The notes beneath the pieces are model-generated. The model did not search any database, was not told the DNA's origin, and was given only the letters and a program-made list of their open reading frames with translations. Positions 11,350 through 22,899 of a DNA stretch of 64,000 nucleotides are shown here, piece by piece. Source of the stretch: Anoplopoma fimbria (Eukaryota; Chordata; Actinopteri; Perciformes; Anoplopomatidae); contig NC_072462.1 of assembly GCF_027596085.1 (NCBI RefSeq), positions 20,931,421 through 20,995,420 on the forward strand, written 5' to 3'. Position numbers and translations under genes: made by a program. Every line of letters begins with the position of its first letter. Position 1 is the first letter of the stretch.

Positions 11350-13920
11350 CATAAAAAGGGATGCTGGTTGTTAACATTTGTCTTAGATATAAAGATGGTC
11401 GGGTGGGAGAAAATAAATAAAAAGCAATGTATCATTTTAAAAAATGTAATACAAGAACAGTTCAAAACAAATTGAAGTGGACTAAAAGAATGTTTGATTG
11501 TTACATAAGAAGCAGGAGCCAGCAGGCACGTTGTTACCATAAAGACTGGAATCAGGGTGAAACAGCTGGCCTGGCTCTGTCCAAAGTAAAACAAAAAAAC
11601 AAACTATGAACATCAGGCTGCAATCATTCACTGTTTGTACTCATTCCTATGAAAGGACTAGCACTGAAACCAAAGGTCAACTATTTTAAATTAATTTGGT
11701 TATGTAACTTACAAAGTTAGTGAACATCCTATTTGTTATATATAAGTTACATAGCAAACAAACTTATTCTACCTTACAAAATTACAAATTTTATCACAAA
11801 CCACAATCTTTTCTTAAACCTAACAAAATAGTTTTGCTGCCTGAACACTGCAGGTGCTTGCACAGGCGCAACAATCGCTCTTGTTTCTAGAAATTCTTAG
11901 GAGAACTCACAAAAACTTAGAAGTAACTTATGTAACATATCATACAAACCGTTGTATTAGGATACGTTGAACATATGGACAAAAAGATATGTACAAATGA
12001 CAGATGAGGTTTTCGGAGGAGTTTGGTGGTGTTTATCAATCTGCCATGGATTCAGTGCAGCGTCTCCGCTAGTAGTTGCCTGGCAACATTGCTGTGACGA
12101 AAGCACGTAACTCCCTGTAAAAACCACAAATTTTCTTTTTTGAGAGAGCTATTCCCATATTCTCTGTTTCCCCCTGCTTCCTCAGCCCTCAGCTCAAAGC
12201 TCAGCCTATATGAAATAAATGATAAATCAGCAAGCAACTGCTAAATAAGTTGTGAAAAGCTCTTCCTTGCATTTTTACTTCAACAATTATGCAAATAGGT
12301 ATCTGTTTAAAAAATAGCCAAATCAAGTAGACGGCCAGGCCTGTAGCAAAAGGACAGGACGATTCTGTTGATGTGCTCAACACATTCTAATCCGTGTAGA
12401 ACTGTAAATATCCTGTATTTGTCAAGTCAAAGCCCTGGACTGAGTGCAGACCTGCTTAGTGTCCTCTAAAGGCAGAAATGTTCAGAACAAACTGCAATAA
12501 AATAGTGATTTATACAGAAATCTCATATTGAGGGCCCTTTTGTCTAGACTTCATCTGCTCATCTGTCAATGGCCTCCCTGTATAGACATATAAACACAGA
12601 GGGAGCTCTGACTGATTATAGACTTTGTATCGTCTGTGCCCCCAAACTTCAGCTGTGAATCCCCTCAGGTGCAAAGACGAGACAGTTAAAAAATGTGTTA
12701 AGAATTATGTTTCTGTCACAACTCTGAACTGCGGTACACGTTAATGAACCGACAGTGATGTCTATTCACGGGTACAACTATCCACAGTCTACAGCAAAAG
12801 GAGCAGCACTGGAGGGTGTGTTTTTGCTGGCAAAGAGACTTTACTGCTGCCTTGGTAACAATAAATTTGCTCATTTTAGACAGAGGCTTATGCTTCCTTT
12901 CATCTCAAGATACTTGCGGTAATCCAACTTTTCATGTTTTGTCATTTAAGTTAAGGGAACACTCATTCATTTGGCACGTATTTATTTAAAAAAGCATCTC
13001 TTTACCACGGTTTAATAATGATTTGAACTGACTGCGGGAAGAGCAGTACAAACTATGACAGAAAACCCCTCATTTTGCCAAAATATGGTCAAGAATTTAA
13101 AGAACAAATTGCAGGCTGAATTAAAAAAAGAAGTATACTTTATACGTGTCCTAGAAAACATCTTTGAACTAATGATAAGTGATTTTAATTGAAAAAAATA
13201 AGGGCAGAAGAGGTAAAACTAATTGGCAATGCTCTTAAAAACACTACCCCCCCATCATTTTATGTAAAATAAGGGAGCAGGCTTCCCTGACTGATAAGAT
13301 CAGCGCGCTGTAGTAGGTGGTAGTGAGTCTGAACAGTTGTAATATAGTTAGTCGGCCTATTCTCAGTACTTTTTCAGAAGCATTTCACCATTTGTCATAA
13401 TGATTAATTATTGTGTTTGTACTGCAGCCAGCCAGGAAGTTGAGAACAGAGCAACAATAAAACAATACCCCATATTGGTTGTTTTATTGTCTTTGTTTCA
13501 GTATTTGAGTCTGATATCTTAATTTTTCAGATTTGATAATCAGTTGTGCACTGACAGGCCATGACTTGATTCATTTTCCCTTCTGAAAAAGAAAGACATA
13601 CACTGTAAATGACTTCAGTGCCTTAAAAAAGGCAAAAATAAATGTGCAAAGAGAGGCCTCTGTTAGTAATGCTGATTATCATAAATGTACGGGTAGCATG
13701 TACATGGTTCTTATGTGTGTTTTATGACAGGAACTAAGGCAATCCAGGACTCCTTGATACCAAAACTCTCATTAACTAATAAATACAAACTTAACATAAA
13801 ATGTACCTTATACTATGTTGATTTGTGGCCGTCTGTTCCCCAGTTTTCATTGAGTTTCTCCAAATGTGGGAAACATCACCCTCTGGGTTGTAATTGTCAG
13901 TCAGTCTGTCAGGAGCCTAT
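11350..13920. other. Intergenic, no gene recognised
   Basis: AT-rich sequence between the convergent spp1 and scpp1-like genes. Open frames are under 85 codons and have no signal peptide or splice context. No structural RNA or strong regulatory signal recognised. Confidence 0.5.
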
Positions 13921-13927
13921 TATTGCA

Positions 13928-14300
13928 TAACATTACATTACATTACATTACATTACATTACAGTCATTTAGCAGACGCTTTTATCCAAAGCGACTTACAA
14001 TAAGTGTATTCAACATAGGTATTCAAGAGAACTACTAGTCACCAGAAGTCATAAGTGCATCTCCTTTCTTAAACAAGCATCTAAAAGCATAAACCAGAGC
14101 AAAAGTATAGTGCAGAGGCAAATTACTACGAAAACAATAAGTGCAACAAACTAATACGAATACAATAAGTGCTACGAGGAAGGCTCAGGGTAGTACTTCT
14201 TGAAGAGGTGAGTTTTCAGCCTGCGCCGAAAGATGGGCAGCGACTCTGCTGTCCTGACGTCAGTGGGGAGTTCATTCCACCACTGAGGGGCCCAAGAGAA
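13928..14300. mobile_element. Fish interspersed repeat with TAATG-type tail
   Basis: Starts with five CATTA units, then CAGTCATTTAGCAGACGC and the TATCCAAAGCGACTTACA motif shared with the copies at 5068, 34121 and 53677. It continues with a different body that ends near CATTCCACCACTGAGGGGCC, a block I recognise as recurrent in fish genomes. The copies therefore share one terminal module attached to different bodies. Confidence 0.7.
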
Positions 14301-14304
14301 AGCA

Positions 14305-15835
14305 CATTAAGTTTTACACTGATAAGAAAAATAGTTTCAAAGAGTCAGATACACTTTTACTGTGTATCAGTTACTGTTCAAGAGAGAATGTGAACTGAAG
14401 TAAGTAGCTCTCTGGCCTCGCAATAATCCTTGAAAGTTAGCAACGACATTTAAATCAACCCCCCAGGCAGAGTAGGCTAGCTTAGTTTCCAGTGCAGCTA
14501 ATAAATGTCAGCTAGTCGGTGCAGGTTTGCTAGCAGTGGTGGAGTTTTGAACAAAATATACAGTAACTGAGACATAAATCACTTCATCACCATGAAGGAG
14601 AGAAAAATGGGCTTTAGCATTAAATCACGTGAGCCAGATTCACTCTGTCTGCTCCCTGGTTGATTTGTGAGTGTTTGCAGCTGTGCAGTTTACTAATGAG
14701 ATCTGGTTTTGTGTTGCTATGTTCTTATACTGTGGGCCTTCAGTGCTGTTTTGATACATGCAGTGATACTTTCTGATGCATTTGATGTCCTTCTTTATAT
14801 TATATTCTGTCATATTTATCACTTGAAATTCCCTCAACATTTTTTATTTATTTTTTGCTGTGTGGTCTTTAAGGATTCAATGATACTTAGCAATGTGTGT
14901 GGTGAAATGCGCTTATGGCTGTGCCAAAAGACTAGTGTGAAATATAAGAATGAGAAAAAAGAGGTGAGAAATGTCAGAATTTTAACTCCCAACGTTGTTG
15001 GTTCAAGTCTTTAACCGTCTGGTGGCCCCTCTCAGACTTTTTAAACAGTGTTTTTTTCACAGGTTTTTGATTATTTAATGATGTCCTTATCCTGCAGAGG
15101 TTGGTGTAGATCTCTCCTGCCCTCGCCTTCACCTCGGCATCATGCCACTCCTTCAGGGAGGGCCACTGACAGCTCACCAAGCACGCCGGATCTTAACTTT
15201 AATGTACAAAACTGAAGTAATAATAACAGGGTAATAGGCTAATTTTGATTACCCTATTTATCCATGAGTCACATTGAGACGTGTAATTCTGCAGTGGGGA
15301 TTGAGACGTGATGAACCGATCAACAAATCAAGTCTTTGGAAACAGTGACTGTTTTTGGAGAGGAACAGTGTGTTCAGAGTCCCAACCGTCAAGAAAAACA
15401 CATTTATGATTTTAATGGGCCTACCGCAGCTTCGCCTGTGTAGTGCTGTGTGTAGTATATCACTTTTCCCACTAGATGGGGCCGATTCATTAAAATGCCA
15501 TTTGCAAGACCTTCTTGTCTACAATGCTTGCCTTGAATAAGGATACATTTTTATTATTTAGACTTGAGTTAAAGGAAACAAACAGTATTTTATGCAGTGA
15601 TCAAAGCAATTTGATAGTATCCCCGGTAGTTAGTAACAACTTTTAAGGACTTAAAGGTCAATATTACTTGCAGATACAGCATGTGACATGGCACAGTATG
15701 CTGTCTCAGTTAAGGACACTAAAGCAGGACATAAGAGTTGGAGATGAGTTGCAGCAGTTACTTACAATACAAGGCAATCTGTCTCTCACATGATTGGCCC
15801 AATCACTGCTTTCAAGCACAGAAGAAATGATGTTG
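14305..15835. other. Intergenic, no gene recognised
   Basis: Short overlapping open frames on both strands (under 105 codons) with no conserved motif, signal peptide or credible splice sites. Nothing else recognised. Confidence 0.45.
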
Positions 15836-15837
15836 TT

Positions 15838-16260
15838 TTGTTAAAGGGACAGTGTGTAGGATTTTGTGGCACCTAGTGGTGTGGTTGCAGATTGCTTTCA
15901 ACTGAACACCCCTTCGCTCACTCCTCCATTTCCAAGACTGCAGTAACGTTAGCTGCCTCGCTTAGAGGTTATCCATTCCATAGTAACACTGTCAGAGAAC
16001 TACTGTGGCCTTTTAGGTAACGTAAAAAACGTGAAAACCTTTTTCCAGAGCCATTGTTGTGTTTGTCCGTTCTGGGCTACTGTAGAAACATGGCAGTGCA
16101 ACACTATGGACTCCGTGAAGAGGACCCATTCCCTATGTAGAAATGAAGGAATATTTTTAAGGCAACTAAAACACAACCGTTCCTAGTTTCACGTGATTAA
16201 ACAACAATGAGCACACTAGGACTGATCTTTACCTAAACGGAACCCCCATTTTATTCCCCA
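15838..16260 (+). mobile_element. Interspersed fish repeat ('GGGACAGTGTGTAGGATTT' type)
   Basis: Begins TTAAAGGGACAGTGTGTAGG, followed by GGCACCTAGTGGTGTGG and TTGCAGATTGC. It later contains TTCTGGGCTACTGTAGAAAC and the GTGAAGAGGACCCATTCCC block. This arrangement is a familiar medium-length, non-coding interspersed element of percomorph genomes. A diverged partial copy lies at 37600-37700. No transposase is encoded. Confidence 0.7.
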
Positions 16261-16264
16261 TGTT

Positions 16265-17350
16265 CTTACTTCATCATGGGTGATTTCTCGTAATGATAAA
16301 CAGGTATATTTATTCAATATTTGTTTTATTAAAAGTAAGTATGAATAATTGCCTCCAGCTCTCTCCATGCTTTTAAAACTAGATTCAAATTATTTTTAAA
16401 ATTTTCTCAAAGTAGGGTAGAAAAAAACCAATTGTAAAACCAATTACAAGACCCCAGCATACCGAAAAAAATCGATAACACAATCTACCTGAGTAAAGTT
16501 AAGGATTTTCCAAAGTATGACAATTTCATTGGAATTTAGATTTCTTTATTTTCCTTTAGAAGAAAAAAACATTGTTGTTATATACGACACACAAAATCCT
16601 GCACATCCAGTAGATACAGTTAAACATAATGAAGTATAACACATGTTAAAACAAACAAACCAACAACATTTAGGTATTGTCTTTGTATTTCATTTTGGAA
16701 AATATGTATTCACAACCCATAATTAAACCAACCCACTGTGGCAATAACCCAGTTTGTCTTCTGTCTGTACACACTGAATTAGACAAACAGGGCGCACCCA
16801 CCCCAGTATATAAACAAACTGCTGCGGGATACATACTCTGGATGTTTTTTTTTTGGTTGTTGTAAAATATGTAAATGCACTTGTTGTTACAAGCTTACGC
16901 TGCTCACTGAAATAAATCCACCAAAGTATGATCCCTGTACTTTGTCTGATCAGTTAACACTTAAAAAGGTAAACAAGACTGAGCCACAGATTTGTTTATG
17001 TAAAGTTACTATATATAAGTCTGGTCTCTGAAAGTTGTTCTTCAGTGTCATCATTTGTTGGTCAATATTAAAACAATCGATTAAATTTAAAAAAATACGT
17101 TTAAATATAGGCCTGCATACAACAACATGATGCTTTCTTTAAGAATATGATTTTGCACAGAATATTTCTTAATTTCTTTTAAGAAATATCTTCTTTTTAG
17201 TGGACTGCAAAGCAAATGTATCTTGAGGCAGTTAGTGATGCTGTTATTAGTTATTGTATAGGACCCTCTAATTTCACACTGGCTTCACCGACTGTACCTA
17301 TGTATTGACCTTTTTGCTTCTTGAATTGTTACAGCCCTCTGTGGTTTACA
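16265..17350. other. Intergenic, no gene recognised
   Basis: AT-rich sequence just beyond the 3' end of the minus-strand SCPP gene; no recognisable exon or element. Confidence 0.45.
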
Positions 17351-17373
17351 ATTACAATCTCTAAGATCCCTGT

Positions 17374-17379
17374 TTTATT
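17374..17379 (-). terminator. scpp1: Poly(A) signal of scpp1-like gene
   Basis: TTTATT on the + strand reads AATAAA on the minus strand, about 172 bases past the TAA stop. It gives a short 3' UTR of about 190 bases. Confidence 0.6.
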
Positions 17380-17550
17380 TGACGGAACCTGTGGCCATAA
17401 GCTGTTGAAGGTGTGTTTTTAGATCTCACTTCCCGGAGAGCGCCGCTTGTTATTTTTCCCAGAAAAGTCGCCACCCGATTTGTAACACTGCATATACAGG
17501 GCTTGGATCAGTGGGCCATAGTGACTCATCTTTAATAGGAATGTGGTTAG

Positions 17551-19270
17551 TTAGTTGTCTCCTCTCATTTCTGTGATGGGAGCTGCCGTTGGAATTTCCT
17601 CGGTAAAACAATCAGTCACACATCCAGGTAACGTTGCAGCTACAGATGTGGTCGGTGTTACCGGCGGGGGCGTTGTCACAGTCGGCTCGTCTGTGCTGAC
17701 TGTGTCTGGTTCAGTGGTGAACGTGGTCCCTTCTGTAGCGATGGTCGTCATGGCAGTGTCGATCACAACCTGTGTGGTCTGATCTGTGATCAGATCTTCC
17801 TCAGAAGACTCCTCTGAAGATTGACTTTCTGAAGACTCACTAGATTCCGAAGACGAAGACTCTGAAGACGAGTCATCGTATCTGGAGGTTTCAGTAGACC
17901 GCCAAGACAACCTGCTAGTCCCGTCCAGCAATCCCTGTGTCAAGTCATTGTCAGCGATGTCAGCATCCTGATGCCGAGGCCAACCAATCTGTGGAGGGAA
18001 TGTCGAATGAGAGAGAAGTTACACTCTGATGCTGTCAAATAAAGACATCAATTTCTTGTCTGTTTTTCCAGCCCAGTATCCCTAGATAACACCTCTATGA
18101 TTCCTCAGCACGTGATTTAAGTTCAGCGCCAATGTAGGAGGTAGTGTGTTCTTTCCAGTTGGTAGCAAGGCTAAAGCTTAATTGTGTTTGCCTTATAAAA
18201 AAAAACTGCAATTATGACCTTTTCAACACCTTAACCATACCTTAAACCATAATGTCAGTAGGCTGCGATGAGCAGGTGCTGCAGAAATATATCATTTTAA
18301 CATTGGTAATTGAGAGTTGAACATCATTGAAAGAAAACCGTAAGCCAAAATTCACAACACCAGCAAAATACCGACTCGTGGCACTATTGACCCTCACTTA
18401 GTTAACTTCCTGTGTGGCTGTTAGAATTGACGTGATATAACAAAATGTTTTTAGTGTCAGTGGTTTTGGCAATTCTGCGCTGATGCTTATTTTAACGAAA
18501 TACGTACACAAGTCAAAACAAACACCACTACCAATAACTTAACAAAAAAGGATTCTAATTTCAGTACAATTTCAAAATCTATCTATCTAGTTCATGATTA
18601 ATGAGCAAGTTATGATTGATACGTTTATTTATAAGTTTATGTATGTGTGATATTTGTAAATGAATGGGGGAAATAATCTCTGAGGTTTTTACTATGTGGC
18701 GAAGTACAAACAGTCAAAATAAACAAAAATCAATAAACAAAACCAAAAGTCTAAAGCATAGTGTGCCCTCCTGGAGTTTACAATGTTACATACAATGACA
18801 GGAATATGTTGGTTGAAACAGACTGATCCTTATAACATAGGGTTATCAGTAATAAGCTTTTTTTTTAGAGGCTTATCAGTAAAGGGATAAAAACTGTGTC
18901 CTTAGGGTGTAATCAAAAGAGTAAAGCTGGTATGTAATTAACAAATATACAGCACTAGAGCAGGCGGAGAATTAAAATTCAGCATACGCAGGGAATTGTC
19001 TCAGTATGAACACTACGAAGCAATAAACAGAGGTTATTTAAACCGGAATACTTCAAACAGAGTCTGTTAATATTTATATTAAAAAAACACTACAGTCTGA
19101 CTCCGGCAACAAAACACAACAATAGGGAAACCGAGGCACAGTCAGTTAGAGAGAAAGAGCAGTGAGGGAGGAGGATGAGGAAAGATTCAGCTTTGTGGTT
19201 AGCTTACCGGCTTAAAGGAGGCTGTTGTAAACAGAAGAGTGATGACAAGGGCGGTTGTCAGAAGCTGCAT
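17551..19270 (-). CDS. scpp1: Small acidic SCPP with C-terminal RGD, scpp1-like
   Basis: Secreted acidic phosphoprotein, probably of mineralising matrix. Coding exons on the minus strand are 19270-19208 (donor GTAAGC) and 17988-17551 (acceptor CCACAG, stop TAA), joined in phase 0; the product is 166 residues. Residues 1-18 (MQLLTTALVITLLFTTAS) form a signal peptide. The mature protein starts near FKPIGWPRHQDADIADND. Residues 59-86 are a Ser/Glu block with dense SxE motifs (FAM20C sites). Residues 89-140 are Thr/Pro-rich and probably O-glycosylated. C144 and C148 are an unusual Cys pair, and R163-G164-D165 is followed only by Asn166. It is convergent with spp1. Naming as scpp1 rests on position next to spp1 and composition; another teleost acidic SCPP is possible. 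A small phase-0 exon hidden in the 1.2-kb intron cannot be excluded. Confidence 0.8.
18150..18250 (+). repeat. Dispersed repeat copy 1 (in intron of scpp1-like gene)
   Basis: Shares about 90 bases with 20205-20295: GCAAGGCTAAAG/GCGAGGCTAGAG, then GTTTGCCTTATAAAAAAAAA and CCTTTTCAACACCTTAACCA. A short non-coding interspersed element; family unknown to me. Confidence 0.7.
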
Positions 19271-19280
19271 CTCTGATTGG

Positions 19281-19287
19281 TCCTTGT
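19281..19287 (-). other. scpp1: 5' UTR part and acceptor of the scpp1-like signal-peptide exon
   Basis: Minus strand reads CCTCCTTCGCAG then ACAAGGACCAATCAGAG before the ATG. The acceptor AG is at 19289-19288, so the exon starts at 19287 with 17 untranslated bases. This supports the chosen start codon. Confidence 0.65.
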
Positions 19288-19519
19288 CTGCGAAGGAGGG
19301 TAGCCACACACAAAAACACATTCACTTACACACAACCAGGAACAAGGCAGTGTCGGAGGCACAAGAATCAGATTTACACTGGAGAATTGCAATAATCTAT
19401 CCAATAAAAACATATTTTCTCAAGATCACATGAATATTTACATACTTGGGGAGAACTTGCTCGTAAATCCATAAAACATCACAAGACATACAGTACATTA
19501 AAACAGACATGTAAATGTG

Positions 19520-19600
19520 TAAAAGCGCTTTGAGTGGTCAGAAGACTAGAAAAGCGCTATACAAGTACAGTCCATTTACCATTTACCATTTAAATCTAAA
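19520..19600 (+). repeat. Fish interspersed repeat fragment ('AAAAGCGCTATACAAGTACA' type)
   Basis: AAAAGCGCTTTGAGTGGTC, AGACTAGAAAAGCGCTATAC and the CATTTACCATTTACCATTTA tail form a block very common in fish genomes. It lies between exon 1 and the signal exon of the scpp1-like gene. Confidence 0.65.
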
Positions 19601-19640
19601 TCAAATAAAAATTGTAAATATATATTTTTAAAAAACTCAC

Positions 19641-19770
19641 CAATTTTCTTTCTTAATTATCTTAAATCCTTGATAAAATCAATGGGATCCTCTTCAGCTT
19701 TGATCACTCTCTGTTTTAATGCAGACAGACTACTGACCCCCATGTGAGACTGGCTGCTTCTCATATATGC
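19641..19770 (-). promoter_or_regulatory. scpp1: Probable exon 1 and TATA promoter of the scpp1-like gene
   Basis: On the minus strand a TATA-like GCATATATGA (19770-19761) precedes a candidate non-coding exon that would start near 19735 and end at 19641, before the strong donor GTGAGTTTT (from 19640). This matches the SCPP plan of untranslated exon 1 spliced to the signal-peptide exon. Start site and exon 1 are inferred. Confidence 0.5.
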
Positions 19771-19774
19771 TGCC

Positions 19775-21685
19775 TGGACGATAGAGGCTGGGCTAGGCAG
19801 GGCTGTGACGGTCACAGGGCCTGGAGGGAGGATTGGGCAAGACTGGGCTGCCAGGGGGGTGGATTGGAGGGGAGGGGCAGGAGAGGAAGTTTACCACACA
19901 CAGTTTTGGATTACCTAAATGCATGCATGAATCAGTGGAAATGTTATTTATTGTGTTTAATGAGTCATGTATTTTCTTTGGCTAATTTGCAGATAGTTTA
20001 CACACTCATTACTTTTAGGGGCTGTACTAAATACCAGGAAGAATGGAAGTACAATCAAGTAAAATATTCCTGCATCAAATACTACGTTTGTTGATTTCAG
20101 CATATCAGACGGGCCATTATAGTTTACCTTTTATGGTGATGTGATCACGAGTCTGTCATCTGCTTACATGTAGAAGCTAAGAAAGGAGGATTGGCCCAGA
20201 AAGTTATTTATGTAGCGAGGCTAGAGTTAAATTATGTTTGCCTTATAAAAAAAAACATGCAATCACAACCTTTTCAACACCTTAACCATACCTGGGGTAA
20301 AGCAATGTTTTGGAAAAGGATAAGCATATTTATTGTCATTCCAGGATATGTTGTACATGAAAGGGAACAACATGTAGGTACTAGCTATAATAATCAAAAA
20401 GAAAGCACACAATAAAACACAAATAAAATGTAACAGTCATCAAGTATATAGATAATAGGAATAATGTCCATATTGGACCGTTGACCCTTCCTATGTCCCG
20501 CACCTTTTCGCTCTGTGCTCTAATGACAGTTGGTCAGTCAGCATACCCCTTTTCCTGTTATACTTAGATATGCAACGTCTCTTCAAAAGAAACATTATAA
20601 TGGTGACATCGGTGTCACAATCTTCACGGACACTTTGTATAGTATGTAGTCACATCTTAAGTTAGCTAATGTCAGTAAGACACATTAGATTTATCAAGAA
20701 GAGTTGGCCTAATGTAATAACATCAACGTCAGTCAGGTTTGCTTCCTCTTTATTTCTATGGTAATTTCAAAGAGATTCGAAAAAAGGAAAAAATAGGTTG
20801 GCTGTTGACGTATTTTTAAGATGGCGTGAAAATATCCCAAGAAAAGTAACTTTCCGTGTTATTAATTTGGACATACAGGACGTGTAACATCTCAACAGGA
20901 AAAGTTACTAGAGTAAAAGTTATTGTGAATGCATTTTTCCCATCACATGCTGTAGTTGTTACTGTTGGCCTGAAGAAGCAATATTGCCTCAAAGGAACCG
21001 TCATCGCTTTGTTTCTTTTTGTCCGACTTAGCAACTGTAACTAAGGGTGTTGGACAAAGGAATGGTCACCTACGCTCCTTAGGATTCACTTCCAATGTAA
21101 ATAATCAGTACCAATGCAGGAAGTAGTGTACCCTTTATGCAGTGAGGCAGGAAGTTATGCTTTTGAGGTGGTGATGGAGGATGGACATGGTGGATATTTT
21201 TTAACCGTAACCACAATCTTCCCAAAAACTTAGCCACACCATAGTAGCCATTTACAGATATTGTAGAAAGAAAGAACTTTTAATCGGGGGTAAGATGCTT
21301 GATGACGCTTTGTGTTAAAGGCTGAACTGAAATGTGACATGGCGACAGGAGGCGACTGAGAAACGACAAATGGAGAAGGAAGTCTGAATGAGGTGATTGA
21401 GACATGACCCAACATACAGGCAGTCAGTGGAATGTTACATTGGAGTCAGAGTGTAGCCACACTTTTGATCTGTGTGTGTGTGTGTGTGTGACACCACTGT
21501 GTTACCTCATCACTCTAAAGCTTCCCCCCTCCTCTCTTCCTCTCTCTTCTCCTTGCGAAAAGATGAATCATGAAAGGTTTACTATTTAGAAGTTTAAATA
21601 CACAGATCAGCACTACAAACCAAATCCAATTTGGGTTTTGGACTGTTGGTCAGAGAAAACAAGCCTTGGGCTCTGGGAATGTATG
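19775..21685. other. Intergenic, no gene recognised
   Basis: Contains a short dispersed repeat copy (20205-20295) and otherwise unassigned AT-rich sequence. The two longest open frames (19744-20094, 20191-20415) have no signal peptide, family motif or splice support. Confidence 0.45.
20205..20295 (+). repeat. Dispersed repeat copy 2
   Basis: Near-identical in two blocks to 18150-18250 (GTTTGCCTTATAAAAAAAAA and CCTTTTCAACACCTTAACCA in the same order and orientation, 2 kb apart). A partial, more diverged relative may lie around 21100-21240. Confidence 0.7.
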
Positions 21686-21689
21686 ATGG

Positions 21690-22335
21690 CCATTTTCTAA
21701 GCCACGTTAGCAGCATGGCTTTAGGGATGGCAATGTCGGTCTGTCAGTAAGGTGACCCTTTTGCTTTATATCTTGTGCCAGTATGAGGTTGACATTTTTT
21801 GTTTAAAAATAGAAAGAAAGGCTTCGGTGATTCCCAGACAACGCATCCCAGTACTTAACTGATTGTCTGATTCTCATCCGGCGCAGGACAAAGTTTTAAA
21901 TTATGTGGTGACATATCTCAACATCTACTAGATAGATTTGTACTCAAATTTGTAACGACATTAATGAATGCTAATGACTTTGGTGATCCCCTCCAGCGCC
22001 ACCGTGAGGTTGACATTTGGATTTTTGGGTAAAACTATTCATAGGATACATTGTTTGATTACCCTTTAATGCAATACTGACACTCATGTTCCCCTGTGGA
22101 TGATCTTCAATAAATGTTCCTCTAGCATCATCATCAGGTCAAAATATCAATTTGTGAAAAACAAATTAGTTTATGACCAAATACTTGCAAACCTAATGAC
22201 ATTCCCATCAACCGCAGCTGTATTTTGTGTGCAGTGATATTAAGCAAATGTTAGCATGCTAACATACCAAACTAAGATGGTAACCTTGGTCAACATTATA
22301 CCTGCTAAACATCAGCATGTCAGTAATGCCACTGT
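21690..22335. repeat. 'GTTAGCATGC' interspersed family, long copy
   Basis: Blocks in order: TAGCAGCATGGCTTTAGGG with GGCAATGTCGGTCTGTCAG, then CTAATGACTTTGGTGATCCC, the GCGCCACCGTGAGGTTGACA box, and GTTAGCATGCTAACATACC at the far end. Further copies in this window lie at about 25915-26260, 28495-29035, 31375-31530, 32095-32400, 34215-34720, 38095-38200 and weakly 39000-39075. Non-coding; the mechanism of spread is not evident from these copies. Confidence 0.75.
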
Positions 22336-22689
22336 GAGAATGTCAACACGTAATATTGCAAAAAAGCCATGTATTGTGACAGCGGAACAAGACACACAAG
22401 AGTGTATCCATCAATTTCATGGCACACAGACGACATGTCTCCAACAGCATGAGACATCAACCCACTTCCTACTGCACACACATCCTCATTCACGTACGCA
22501 TATGTAAGCGTCTTTGAACGAAGTTAAATAAATCTGCTCTGAGTCAGAGTCAGCTCTGGAAACAGATTTAACCACATTGAAAATCTTCATCCAGAGCCAT
22601 CCTTGGGAAAATCCTAACTTTGGTCAAATATCACTGTCATCCAACCACAGCAGTCTTCAGTCACATATGGTTAAGCACAGGAAGTGCTC

Positions 22690-22897
22690 ATGATAATAAG
22701 TAAGCCTTTATTAGTTACAATTCTCTGCATTTAACCCATCCCGGAGGAGCAGTGGGCTGCTAAGAAGCGCCCGGGGAGCAACTTGGGGTTAGGTGTCTTG
22801 CTCAAGGACACCTCGCCATGTTGACTGTAGAGGGGTTCGAACCACCAACCTTGTGGTTACGGGACAAACACTCTACCTTGTGTGCCACAGCCGCATT
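22690..22897 (-). mobile_element. tRNA-headed SINE
   Basis: On the minus strand the element starts GCGGCTGTGGCACACAAGG, which resembles a polymerase III A box (TGGCACACAAGG), followed by a near-perfect B box GGTTCGAACCC. Then come GTGTCCTTGAGCAAGACACC and AACCCCAAGTTGCTCC, shared with the SINE at 53677-53972. It ends in a short ATAAAGGCTT-type tail near 22690-22700. Not a functional tRNA gene: no full cloverleaf. Confidence 0.8.
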
Positions 22898-22899
22898 GA

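Noticed and set aside
22830..22895. Possible tRNA gene (good A and B boxes)
   Set aside because: No complete cloverleaf, and the sequence continues into a SINE body; it is the tRNA-derived head of a mobile element.
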